DNA from: Bacteroidales bacterium
GTDB lineage: Bacteria > Bacteroidota > Bacteroidia > Bacteroidales > VadinHA17
Direction of reading: 5' to 3'
Length of the DNA stretch: 6,366 bases
NCBI GenBank assembly: GCA_013314865.1
Contig: JABUEV010000151.1
Location: 1 to 6,366 of the forward strand
Positions 1 through 6,366 of this stretch are shown piece after piece. Within the stretch, counting starts at the first letter, position 1. The number at the start of each line of letters is the position of its first letter. A program made the position numbers and the translations under genes. The notes below the pieces were generated by a model. It was not told where the DNA came from. It worked only from the letters and a program-made list of their open reading frames with translations, and searched no databases.

Positions 1-1
1 G

Positions 2-583
2 CATCCGGATGAGTATAAGAAAACCATCTCTTCTGTCCTTGATGATATTAAACATCTGACTGATATATCAAACAGACTTCTTCTGCTCGCCCGGACAAGC
101 GCGGAAGGGCCGGCCAATTACAGCAGTAATATACGTATAGACGATATCCTCTGGCAGACCCGTGAGGAAATACTTAAATTCAATAACAGTTACAATATTA
201 CTATAAAAATTCCCGAATCAATTACTGACTCAGACTGCATGCTGGTAACCGGAGATGAAAGCCTCCTTAAAGTCGCATTTTCAAATATAATTGATAATGC
301 CTGCAAGTACTCTGCCGACAAAAGCGTTGAGATAAAAATCGGAAGTAGTAACCATAACGTGGAAATTGTTTTTGAAGACCATGGTTCAGGAATTCCTAAG
401 GATGAACTTCCTCATATCTTTGAACCATTTTATCGCGCCGCAAATTCAAAGTCTGTCCCGGGAAGCGGAATCGGTCTTCCCCTGGTGAATCAGATAATCA
501 AAAACCATAACGGGAAGATAAATATTATTTCGAAACAAAATATTGGCACTCAGGTATTTATAACACTTCCCTCAGCTGTCTGA
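2..583 (+). CDS. Sensor histidine kinase, C-terminal part (5' end outside window)
   Basis: The reading frame is open from the first complete codon (position 2) to the TGA at 581-583, giving 193 visible residues. Residues 1-35 look like the second helix of a HisKA dimerisation domain (EYKKTISSVLDDI, then LTDISNRLLLLAR); the phosphoacceptor His would lie just upstream, outside the window. Residues about 80-190 form a HATPase_c domain with all boxes intact: N box NIIDNACKYS (Asn99), G1 box DHGSGI (Asp126, Gly128, Gly130), F box FEPFYRA (140-146) and G2 box GSGIGL (154-159). By family, it should autophosphorylate and pass phosphate to a response regulator, commonly encoded next to it, here presumably upstream. 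It ends in the CA domain with no receiver domain fused after it, so it is an orthodox, not a hybrid, kinase at this end. An ATG at 239 lies inside the gene and is not the true start. The signal sensed cannot be told because the sensor half is missing. Confidence 0.95.
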   Translation, partial: HPDEYKKTISSVLDDIKHLTDISNRLLLLARTSAEGPANYSSNIRIDDILWQTREEILKFNNSYNITIKIPESITDSDCMLVTGDESLLKVAFSNIIDNACKYSADKSVEIKIGSSNHNVEIVFEDHGSGIPKDELPHIFEPFYRAANSKSVPGSGIGLPLVNQIIKNHNGKINIISKQNIGTQVFITLPSAV

Positions 584-587
584 ATAT

Positions 588-626
588 TTTAATTCTTTTT
601 TAATCGTGATTTAATTTCCGTTTAAT
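588..626 (+). promoter_or_regulatory. Four phased TTTAAT direct repeats (11-base period), probable OmpR/PhoB-type response-regulator binding array
   Basis: Perfect TTTAAT hexamers start at 588, 599, 610 and 621, so each repeat unit is 6+5 bases. The three spacers differ (TCTTT, CGTGA, TTCCG), so the pattern is not a simple tandem duplication; only the hexamers and their phase are kept. Winged-helix regulators of the OmpR/PhoB family bind as head-to-tail dimers to hexamer-N5-hexamer direct repeats with an 11-base step (the pho box and the PmrA and CpxR boxes are known examples). Four copies would fit two dimers side by side on one DNA face. The array starts 5 bases after the kinase stop codon and lies 134 bases before the ATG at 760. 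It could therefore be read by the response regulator partnered with that kinase to control the downstream haem/propeller genes. The structure is seen directly; the binding protein is inferred. Confidence 0.65.
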
Positions 627-636
627 GCCGCCATTT

Positions 637-644
637 TATCATTG
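637..644 (+). promoter_or_regulatory. Possible Bacteroidota -7 element downstream of the TTTAAT array
   Basis: TATCATTG differs at one position from the Bacteroidota -7 consensus TAnnTTTG. It begins 10 bases after the last TTTAAT copy, so the last repeats would cover the usual -33 region, as expected for an activator-dependent promoter with a poor -33 box. Transcription would start near 650, leaving a leader of about 110 bases before the ATG at 760. A second one-mismatch candidate, CATTTTTG, lies at 688-695. Neither is strong. No convincing terminator hairpin follows the kinase gene, so read-through from it into the downstream genes is also possible. Confidence 0.25.
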
Positions 645-759
645 TGACGGTTAGTCTGCATAGTCAGGTCTTTTTCAGATGATTCTTCATTTTTGAATTG
701 GAGATTGTCTGGATAATGCATGTTAAGAAATATAAATAGTTTCAAAACCTGACTTACAT

Positions 760-2529
760 ATGAAAAATCCTGGCTTCTTGCCTGAAATAAGTGATGAATT
801 CACGAAAAAAACTTCCGGAAAAGTCATATTTATATTTAAACCGCCTGTGTCCGACAGATCTTCTGGAAAAAAATTCTTTGTTCTTCTGTTATTATTGTCT
901 TTATTAATTCTTCCGGGATGCAATTCCGGCAATAAAAATTCACCCTCTTCAAAAAATAGAAATATTTCTGTTCCAGCACCTAATGAAGATTATTTCCAGG
1001 AAATAGGAGAAGCTATCGGGCTAAGATTTATTCATTCAATCGGAGACAAAAATCTTAACAACATAGTCGAGTCAAGTGCCGGGGGAGTAGCTTTTCTGGA
1101 TTATAACCAGGACGGTTATATTGACATTTACTTTACAAGCGGGACCTGGATTGAAGAGTTCAGCGAAGGGCAGAAGCCGGATAAAATGCCTGGAAACTGT
1201 CTTTACAGAAATATGAAGGACGGGACATTCGAAGATGTCACAGAAAAAGCAGGTGTGGGAGGGCCATGGTACACCATGGGTGTTACGGCCGGTGATTTCA
1301 ACAATGACGGCTTCCCCGATCTTTTTGTAAGCAATTATGGCCCAAATGTCCTTCTTAAAAATAACGGCAACGGCACATTCACTGATGTGACAAAAAAAGC
1401 TGGTGTAAGCGGAGGCAAAGAGTTCAGCGTGGGAGCCGTATGGCTTGACTATGATCTGGACGGACTGCTTGACCTTTATGTCGGGAACTATCTCACTTTT
1501 GATCCGGAATATAAATATTTCTATGCACCTGACGGATTCCCCGGCCCCATGGCCTATGATGCACAAAAGGACGTTTTATATCATAACAACGGTGACGGAA
1601 CTTTTGAAGATGTGACAGATAAAATGGGCATTAAAGACATAGACGGCAGGGCGATGGGTGTCGGTGCTGCAGATTATGATGAGGACGGATACGTGGATAT
1701 CTATGTTGCCAACGACCATACTCTCAACTACCTGTTTCACAACGATGCCGGAAAAGGATTTACCGACAGGGGAACCATGACAGGCACTGCATTCAGCCAG
1801 GCTGGCGAGGCAACAGTGAGCATGTCAGTCGATTTTGCTGATTATAACAATGACGGCCTACTCGATATGTTTGTTTCAGATGACACCTATTGCTCACTTT
1901 ACCGTAATGAAGGCAACGGAATTTATACCGATAAAGCCTATGCATCCGGACTATCAACTGTCTGCGCCCAATTTGTGGGCTGGTCATCAACCTTTTTTGA
2001 TTACGACAACGACGGAGATGTGGATATCTTTAAAACTAACGGTGAACTCAAACACCTTTACGGCCACGAGGATCAGTTGCTCGAAAATATTGGAGGTGAA
2101 AAATTTAAAGAAGTTTCTCTTGAAAGAGGTGAGTATTTCAAAAAGGAATATGTAGGGCGGGGTACATGCGTGGGAGATTACGATAACGACGGCGACCTTG
2201 ATGTGGTTATTACAAATCTGAATGACCAGTGCCGTTTCCTCAGAAACAACAAAGGAAACGCTAATAACTGGATTATGCTGAGCCTTGAGGGGACCATCAG
2301 TAACAGAGATGCAATCGGGGCACGAATCCGGATCAAGGCCGACGGGAAAGAACAGATAGCTCAGAAAAAAAGCACGACAGGTTACCTGTCCCAAAACGAT
2401 CCCAGAATTCATTTCGGACTTGGAAGAAGTGAAAAAATAGAAATGATTGAAATAAAATGGCCATCCGGTAAAGTTCAGATACTTGAAAATATCCCTGTAA
2501 ACCAGATTCTTAAAATTAAAGAACAATAA
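760..2529 (+). CDS. CRTAC1-like FG-GAP/VCBS and ASPIC-UnbV lipoprotein with seven calcium loops
   Basis: The protein has 589 residues. A hydrophobic stretch at 39-51 ends in lipobox LPGC with Cys54, so it is probably an exported lipoprotein. Seven Asp-rich loops of the DxDxDGxxD type, typical of FG-GAP/VCBS blades and EF-hand-like calcium sites, start at residues 114, 179, 230, 305, 361, 414 and 473; examples are DYNQDGYID and DYDNDGDLD. Their spacing of 51-75 residues fits one loop per blade of a seven-bladed propeller. Residues about 503-589 match the ASPIC/UnbV domain (DAIGARI, TTGYLSQNDPRIHFGLG, then WPSG). This architecture is common in Bacteroidota and Planctomycetes. Its biochemical role is poorly defined, so no reaction is assigned. 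Start choice: ATG at 760 places the lipobox Cys at residue 54, unusually deep. An in-frame GTG at 847 would place it at residue 25, a normal signal-peptide length, and may be the real start. Neither has a Shine-Dalgarno sequence. It is the first gene after the TTTAAT array and is followed 6 bases later by the next gene. Confidence 0.9.
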   Translation: MKNPGFLPEISDEFTKKTSGKVIFIFKPPVSDRSSGKKFFVLLLLLSLLILPGCNSGNKNSPSSKNRNISVPAPNEDYFQEIGEAIGLRFIHSIGDKNLNNIVESSAGGVAFLDYNQDGYIDIYFTSGTWIEEFSEGQKPDKMPGNCLYRNMKDGTFEDVTEKAGVGGPWYTMGVTAGDFNNDGFPDLFVSNYGPNVLLKNNGNGTFTDVTKKAGVSGGKEFSVGAVWLDYDLDGLLDLYVGNYLTFDPEYKYFYAPDGFPGPMAYDAQKDVLYHNNGDGTFEDVTDKMGIKDIDGRAMGVGAADYDEDGYVDIYVANDHTLNYLFHNDAGKGFTDRGTMTGTAFSQAGEATVSMSVDFADYNNDGLLDMFVSDDTYCSLYRNEGNGIYTDKAYASGLSTVCAQFVGWSSTFFDYDNDGDVDIFKTNGELKHLYGHEDQLLENIGGEKFKEVSLERGEYFKKEYVGRGTCVGDYDNDGDLDVVITNLNDQCRFLRNNKGNANNWIMLSLEGTISNRDAIGARIRIKADGKEQIAQKKSTTGYLSQNDPRIHFGLGRSEKIEMIEIKWPSGKVQILENIPVNQILKIKEQ

Positions 2530-2535
2530 TTTAAT

Positions 2536-3969
2536 ATGATGATCCGCGGACGTAAACATATTATTCTGTCTTTGTCAATCCTCTGCATATTAAACTCAAT
2601 ATCTGTCTCATGCAGAAAAAATCCGCAGGAAAAACTGCTTCTTGTTACAATTGCAAAAACCGGCAGGCCTGACCCTGATTTTATCTCCGGAAAATCATGG
2701 AGATTTGTAGATGGGGCTCAGATTGCAACTGTCAATTTAAATAAACCGTCCAGACTCAGAATTCTGACAGGTGATTTCCACTCAGCATGCTACCCTGAAG
2801 TCTCATACGATGGAAAAAGAATTCTTTTTACTGCCCGAATAAACGAAAATGATCCGTGGCAGATCTGGGAAATGAAACTCAGTACGGGGAAAACCAGAAA
2901 AATCATTTCTCTGTCTGAAAACTGCGTTGATCCGGTCTATCTGCCCGGAGACCGCATTGCTTTCAGCAGGCACATAGTAAACGATACTGTCGGCGAAGGA
3001 CACTCCTTGTTTACTTGTAATATGTACGGTTCAAACCTGAAGCAGATAACTTTCTATCCCGGAAATTATTTTGCACCAGCTGTACTTAAAGATGGAAGAA
3101 TTCTTGCACTAAGCCGACAGCTCACTCCATCAGTAAAGGACCCTGTTCTTACCGTGATGAGACCTGATGGTACTAAAGCTGATATGTTCTTCAAGGCCGA
3201 TCCGGAAAAAGTAATCGTAAACCGTCCAAGGGAAACAGACGACGGAAGAATATTACTGGTTGAAAAATACAAGGGATCTGATTCACCTGATAATCTGATC
3301 TCAATAAATTACAACAGACCACTGCACACAAAGAAAATTTTGTCATCAGGAGCAAAGGGAAGTTTCAAGGCTGTTCTTCCTCTCGGTTCAGGCAAATTTA
3401 TGGTTTCATTCCGTGAACCTGAATCGGATAAATATTCTGTACGTGAGTTCAATGCCGAAACAGGGACTCCCGATAAGGTTGTTTTTGAACTTAAAGATCA
3501 TGATGTACTTGATCTGGCAATTGCAGGAGAATATCAAAGACCTAAAAAACTTCCGAGCGAGGTTGATCTTCAAGTTAAAACCGGACTGCTGATGTGCCAG
3601 GATATCAATTTTCACGGTTTTATCTCGGATGCAGGCAGTAATGTGATGCCCCGGGCATCCAAAATCGAGATATTGGGTATTGATTCAACTTATGGTATAG
3701 TTCCGGTCGAAAAAGACGGATCATTTTATTTAAAGGTTCTTGCCGACAAGCCATTCCGCATCCGTTCACTTGATGAAAATAACAGGGTTTTAAGCGGAGA
3801 GTGCTCATGGATGTGGCTGAGGCCCAATGAAAGACGCGGATGTGTCGGATGTCATGAGGATCCCGAAACAGTACCCGTTAACAGGATACCGCTTGCAGTC
3901 ACTAAAGACCCGGTAATAATACCTGTGCATATTACAGAAGTCAGGGAAAAGTCAGTTGAACTTGAATAA
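2536..3969 (+). CDS. HzsA-related (hydrazine synthase alpha subunit-like) mono-haem c lipoprotein with TolB/PD40-like propeller
   Basis: The protein has 477 residues. The N-terminus is basic, then hydrophobic (9-22), then SVSC with Cys26, a plausible though non-ideal lipoprotein site (Ser rather than Leu at -3). Residues about 50-330 contain PD40/TolB-like propeller repeats, such as YPEVSYDGKRILFTAR (86-101), APAVLKDGRILALSR (180-194) and RPRETDDGRILLVE (230-243). A smaller beta domain at about 345-425 precedes the haem site CVGCH (Cys436, Cys439, His440), in the context LRPNERRGCVGCHED. That context, together with a preceding propeller, resembles the propeller and middle domains of the anammox hydrazine synthase alpha subunit and its many uncharacterised relatives. 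The chain stops about 37 residues after the haem site, so the C-terminal domain that carries the second haem in true HzsA is absent. No hydrazine chemistry should be assumed. Two adjacent ATGs (2536, 2539) could start it. It lies 6 bases after the CRTAC1-like gene, probably in the same transcript. The haem must be attached by cytochrome c maturation outside the cytoplasm. Confidence 0.85.
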   Translation: MMIRGRKHIILSLSILCILNSISVSCRKNPQEKLLLVTIAKTGRPDPDFISGKSWRFVDGAQIATVNLNKPSRLRILTGDFHSACYPEVSYDGKRILFTARINENDPWQIWEMKLSTGKTRKIISLSENCVDPVYLPGDRIAFSRHIVNDTVGEGHSLFTCNMYGSNLKQITFYPGNYFAPAVLKDGRILALSRQLTPSVKDPVLTVMRPDGTKADMFFKADPEKVIVNRPRETDDGRILLVEKYKGSDSPDNLISINYNRPLHTKKILSSGAKGSFKAVLPLGSGKFMVSFREPESDKYSVREFNAETGTPDKVVFELKDHDVLDLAIAGEYQRPKKLPSEVDLQVKTGLLMCQDINFHGFISDAGSNVMPRASKIEILGIDSTYGIVPVEKDGSFYLKVLADKPFRIRSLDENNRVLSGECSWMWLRPNERRGCVGCHEDPETVPVNRIPLAVTKDPVIIPVHITEVREKSVELE

Positions 3970-3976
3970 TGAAGCT

Positions 3977-4057
3977 ATGAAACAGCTATCAGGCAGCATT
4001 CACTCACACAAAGTTCTGATTTACTTTAAACAGGTTACATCATACAATAATTTGTAA
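3977..4057 (+). CDS. Possible 26-residue leader peptide or small protein in the gap before the tri-haem gene
   Basis: The 87-base gap between the HzsA-related gene and the tri-haem gene contains an ATG at 3977 that opens 26 codons (MKQLSGSIHSHKVLIYFKQV, then six more residues) and ends in TAA at 4055-4057. The last A of that stop is the first base of the next ATG (TAATG), a common arrangement for translational coupling. There is no Shine-Dalgarno sequence, no recognised domain and no clear membrane segment. It may simply be a chance frame in the gap. I see no terminator hairpin or good promoter in the gap, so the downstream gene is probably in the same transcript as those upstream. Confidence 0.2.
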   Translation: MKQLSGSIHSHKVLIYFKQVTSYNNL

Positions 4058-6102
4058 TGAAAAAGATTTACAAAAAATTGATAGCCATTGTCCTTGTGTT
4101 CCTGGCAGCAGGTCTGCTTATATATCCTCCTCTTCACAGGTGGTCGAGGGAACATGTCAATTACATCACAGCGACCGATAATCACAGACTCGACTGTTTC
4201 TCCTGCCATTTGTATACACAGAAAACAGGCATACTGGCCAAGCTTGTTAATGCCGATTACTATTCTCCCTTTAATCTTGCCATTACAAATGACGGCAAAA
4301 GGTTGTTCGTTGTGGCAGAGGAAAACAATTCTCTTCTGGTAGTGGATACTGAGAAGGGCAAAGTAACTGAGAAAATCAAGGTTGGAACCCGTCCTCATAG
4401 TGTTGTTCTTGATAATTCCGAAAGCAGGGCATTTGTTAGTAATCAGTGGTCAGACAATATCTCAGTAATCGACCTGGAAACATTAAGTGTCATAAAAACA
4501 CTTAAAACCGGAAATGGCCCGGCAGGACTGGCCTTAAATCGTGATGAAAAATATCTTTATGTTGTTAATTCATACTCTTCAGATATTTCGGTTATCGATA
4601 TTTCGACCGGGAATGAAGTAAAGAGGCTTACTGCAGGCAATAATCCTACAGGTATTCAGTCCTCCCCGGATAAAAGCAGGTTTTATATTACAAGCAGACG
4701 TGCTCTTCTCAGACCATATGGCGAACCGGTAACATGTGAACTCACTGTTGTGAATGACAGTATCAAGAGAGTTATTGAGCGAAGGGAAGTAAATTCAGCC
4801 TATATGATGGAAAATATAGAGTTCACATCCGATGGACATTTTGCTATAATGCCGCTTATCCGGCCAAAAAATCTCGTGCCTTCCATTCAGGTTGAAAGGG
4901 GTTTTATGATGACAAGCGGGATTGGCATTGTGGAACTGAAACCTGACGGCAGAATTATTCAGATGCTTCTTGATGAACCAAACGCATATTATGCCGATCC
5001 TTTTGACGTGGCTATAACCCCCGACCAAAAAAAAGCATTCATTTCCAGTTCAGGAGTTAATGTCATTTCAGTTGTTGCCATAGATTCCCTTCTTTCAATT
5101 ATTTCAGAATCCTCCACAGAACTTCTTGATTATTATGCCAATTACCTCGGCTTAAGCAGTCGTTTTGTAATCAAAAGAATACCCACAGGAGCTAATCCAA
5201 AGGGAATGATTCTTTCGAAGGATGGCAGCCTGCTTTATGTGGCAGAACATCTGCAGGACAGGATTGCAGTGATTGATGCCGGTAAGATGGAAACTGTAAA
5301 AACCATTGATCTCGGAGGACCGGAAAGAGTCACTATGGCAAGACTCGGAAGAAGAGTGCTGAATAACGCCAGCGGAACCTTTCAGAATCAATACTCCTGC
5401 TATACATGTCATCCCGACGCCCATGAAGACGGACTTGTATATAATATGGCGTCGAAGGATATGGGCCGTAACCTTGCCAATACACAGTCACTCCGTGACA
5501 TAGGAGACACCCCTCCTTTTAAATGGAACGGGAAAAACCATACGATCTACAAGCAGGACGGAATGAGGTTTTCAACTGTTCTGACCAGAAATGAGCCTTT
5601 CAGTGATAAAGAACTGGATGCACTTGTGGCCTATATAGTGACCGGCATTCCTTATCCTCCAAACCTTATGTACAACCCTGACGGCCAGCTTAACGAAATT
5701 CAGCTCCGGGGAAAGGCAATATTTGAACGGACAAAAGATAACTTTGGCAGGGAAATACCTCCTGAGTTGCGTTGCAATACCTGTCATACACCTCCGTATT
5801 TCACCAATCTCAAGATGGCAGACGTGGGTACATTGATTGAAAGCGACGACTCGATGCTGTTCGACACACCACACCTTAATAATGTTTATGCTTCACCTCC
5901 CTACCTGCACCATGGCCGCGCACTTACGCTCGAAGAGATCTGGACTAAATATGGTACAACTGAAAAACACGGAATTGTAAACGACATGACCAAAATTCAA
6001 TTGAATGAATTGATTGAATATCTTAAATCTCTCAGCGGTCCTGAATATTATCGCGAAGAAAATAAGAAACTCTTAGCAAGAATCGGACAACATAAAAAGT
6101 AA
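4057..6102 (+). CDS. Membrane-anchored tri-haem cytochrome c: YVTN seven-repeat propeller fused to di-haem peroxidase/MauG-like module
   Basis: The protein has 681 residues. Residues 8-23 are a single hydrophobic segment after a Lys-rich start (uncleaved anchor or signal peptide, no lipobox Cys). A first haem site CFSCH (47-51) follows directly. Residues about 75-429 hold YVTN-type propeller repeats beginning near 81, 123, 165, 207, 261, 326 and 391, for example YVVNSYSSDISVIDISTGNE (168-187). Repeats 4-6 carry insertions. Residues about 435-665 contain two further sites, CYTCH (448-452) and CNTCH (573-577). They are embedded in motifs typical of bacterial di-haem cytochrome c peroxidases and MauG relatives: RNLANTQSLRDIGDTPPFKW (471-490), and FDTPHLNNVYASPPYLHHGR (602-621) followed by LTLEEIW. 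By family, the C-terminal module would reduce peroxide or oxidise a partner using a high- and a low-potential haem. The extra N-terminal haem could pass electrons to or from the membrane side (inference). The ATG is chosen because it precedes the basic/hydrophobic leader; no Shine-Dalgarno sequence is present. The next gene starts 4 bases later. Confidence 0.9.
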   Translation: MKKIYKKLIAIVLVFLAAGLLIYPPLHRWSREHVNYITATDNHRLDCFSCHLYTQKTGILAKLVNADYYSPFNLAITNDGKRLFVVAEENNSLLVVDTEKGKVTEKIKVGTRPHSVVLDNSESRAFVSNQWSDNISVIDLETLSVIKTLKTGNGPAGLALNRDEKYLYVVNSYSSDISVIDISTGNEVKRLTAGNNPTGIQSSPDKSRFYITSRRALLRPYGEPVTCELTVVNDSIKRVIERREVNSAYMMENIEFTSDGHFAIMPLIRPKNLVPSIQVERGFMMTSGIGIVELKPDGRIIQMLLDEPNAYYADPFDVAITPDQKKAFISSSGVNVISVVAIDSLLSIISESSTELLDYYANYLGLSSRFVIKRIPTGANPKGMILSKDGSLLYVAEHLQDRIAVIDAGKMETVKTIDLGGPERVTMARLGRRVLNNASGTFQNQYSCYTCHPDAHEDGLVYNMASKDMGRNLANTQSLRDIGDTPPFKWNGKNHTIYKQDGMRFSTVLTRNEPFSDKELDALVAYIVTGIPYPPNLMYNPDGQLNEIQLRGKAIFERTKDNFGREIPPELRCNTCHTPPYFTNLKMADVGTLIESDDSMLFDTPHLNNVYASPPYLHHGRALTLEEIWTKYGTTEKHGIVNDMTKIQLNELIEYLKSLSGPEYYREENKKLLARIGQHKK

Positions 6103-6106
6103 CCCT

Positions 6107-6366
6107 ATGAAAAAACTGCTTAAAGGCAAAACCATGTTATTTCTTCTGCTAGTGCTTATCCTGGCAGGAGCAGGCGTGGCAGTACTGTCAAAAAATAAAA
6201 AGCCTGTAGATACTGCTGATCTGTCTGAAAATGTTATTGATTTTTCAGGTTATACAACAATCGAGACCCTGCCTGAAAAGGAAAAAAATTACATTTTCAG
6301 TGAGTTTAAGGAGTCGATGCCTATTTATGGCAACTGGAAGAATTTTACCGAGAAAGACGGACTGCC
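6107..6366 (+). CDS. Exported protein, N-terminal part, probable two-component-regulator (Reg_prop) propeller (3' end outside window)
   Basis: An ATG at 6107, 4 bases after the preceding stop, opens a frame that runs off the window (86 complete codons). It starts MKKLLKGKTM followed by a hydrophobic stretch (residues 11-27), a signal peptide or membrane anchor with no lipobox Cys. The last visible residues, GNWKNFTEKDGLP, match the W-x-x-F-T-x-x-D-G-L-P signature of the Reg_prop (two-component regulator propeller) repeat, found both in hybrid sensor kinases of Bacteroidota and in stand-alone secreted propellers. Which of these it is depends on sequence beyond the window. The tight spacing argues that it is co-transcribed with the tri-haem gene. 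The frame is too near the edge for its length to be judged. Confidence 0.75.
   Translation, partial: MKKLLKGKTMLFLLLVLILAGAGVAVLSKNKKPVDTADLSENVIDFSGYTTIETLPEKEKNYIFSEFKESMPIYGNWKNFTEKDGL

Noticed and set aside
662..754. Inverted 8-mer AGTCAGGT (662-669) and ACCTGACT (747-754) flanking the leader before the ATG at 760
   Set aside because: The arms are only 8 bases and lie 77 bases apart. One such pair is not unlikely by chance in a 176-base gap, and no other pairing supports a riboswitch or hairpin.
584..759. Rho-independent terminator after the kinase gene
   Set aside because: T-runs are present (around 596-601 and 671-675), but no GC-rich stem precedes either of them.
1098..2209. Recurrent similar DNA words (GATTA-GA-AA-GACGG type) that look like a dispersed repeat
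   Set aside because: They are the codons of the DxDxDG calcium loops, so the repetition is at the protein level and not a mobile or regulatory repeat.
1987..2559. A 190-codon open frame on the minus strand over the end of the CRTAC1-like gene
   Set aside because: It is antisense to the repeated Asp/Asn/Gly-rich calcium loops, which read as Val/Ile/His-rich strings on the other strand. It has no domain features and runs through a well-supported gene.
2536..3969. Annotation as a true hydrazine synthase alpha subunit (hzsA)
   Set aside because: The protein is too short, has one CxxCH only, lacks the C-terminal haem domain and has no HzsB/HzsC neighbours. The family resemblance does not support the activity.
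4021..4398. A 125-codon minus-strand frame covering the start of the tri-haem gene
   Set aside because: It is antisense to the signal anchor and first haem site, with no recognisable motif. The plus-strand gene explains the region.

Overview
The window is moderately AT-rich, and every gene lies on the + strand. The start codons lack Shine-Dalgarno sequences and sit in A/T-rich leaders. Together with the LPGC-type lipobox, the two-component-regulator propeller and the overall gene style, this suggests a member of the Bacteroidota or a close relative (inference; no marker gene is present).

Layout. Positions 2-583 hold the 3' end of a sensor histidine kinase (end of the dimerisation domain plus a complete ATPase domain). 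Positions 584-759 are a 176-base control region. It opens with four perfect TTTAAT hexamers, each starting exactly 11 bases after the previous one (588, 599, 610, 621), which is the architecture of an OmpR/PhoB-family response-regulator binding array. A run of co-directed genes follows: (1) 760-2529, a lipoprotein of the FG-GAP/ASPIC-UnbV (CRTAC1-like) family with seven calcium-loop motifs; (2) 2536-3969, a lipoprotein related to the alpha subunit of hydrazine synthase (TolB/PD40-like propeller plus one CxxCH haem site); (3) 4057-6102, a membrane-anchored protein with an N-terminal CxxCH, a seven-repeat YVTN propeller and a C-terminal di-haem peroxidase/MauG-like module; (4) 6107 to the window end, the start of an exported protein whose last visible residues look like the first repeat of a two-component-regulator (Reg_prop) propeller. 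Gaps are 6, 87 and 4 bases. The 87-base gap contains a 26-codon reading frame whose stop overlaps the next start (TAATG).

How it may work together (inference). All four products are predicted to be outside the cytoplasm, each is a beta-propeller of a different family, and two carry covalent c-type haem (four sites in total). This looks like a periplasmic or cell-surface redox module under a dedicated two-component system. The substrate cannot be read from the sequence. It is not an anammox hydrazine synthase: the HzsA relative is short, has one haem site only, and no HzsB or HzsC lies next to it. The best candidates for something undescribed are the phased TTTAAT array and the four-propeller haem cluster it appears to control.
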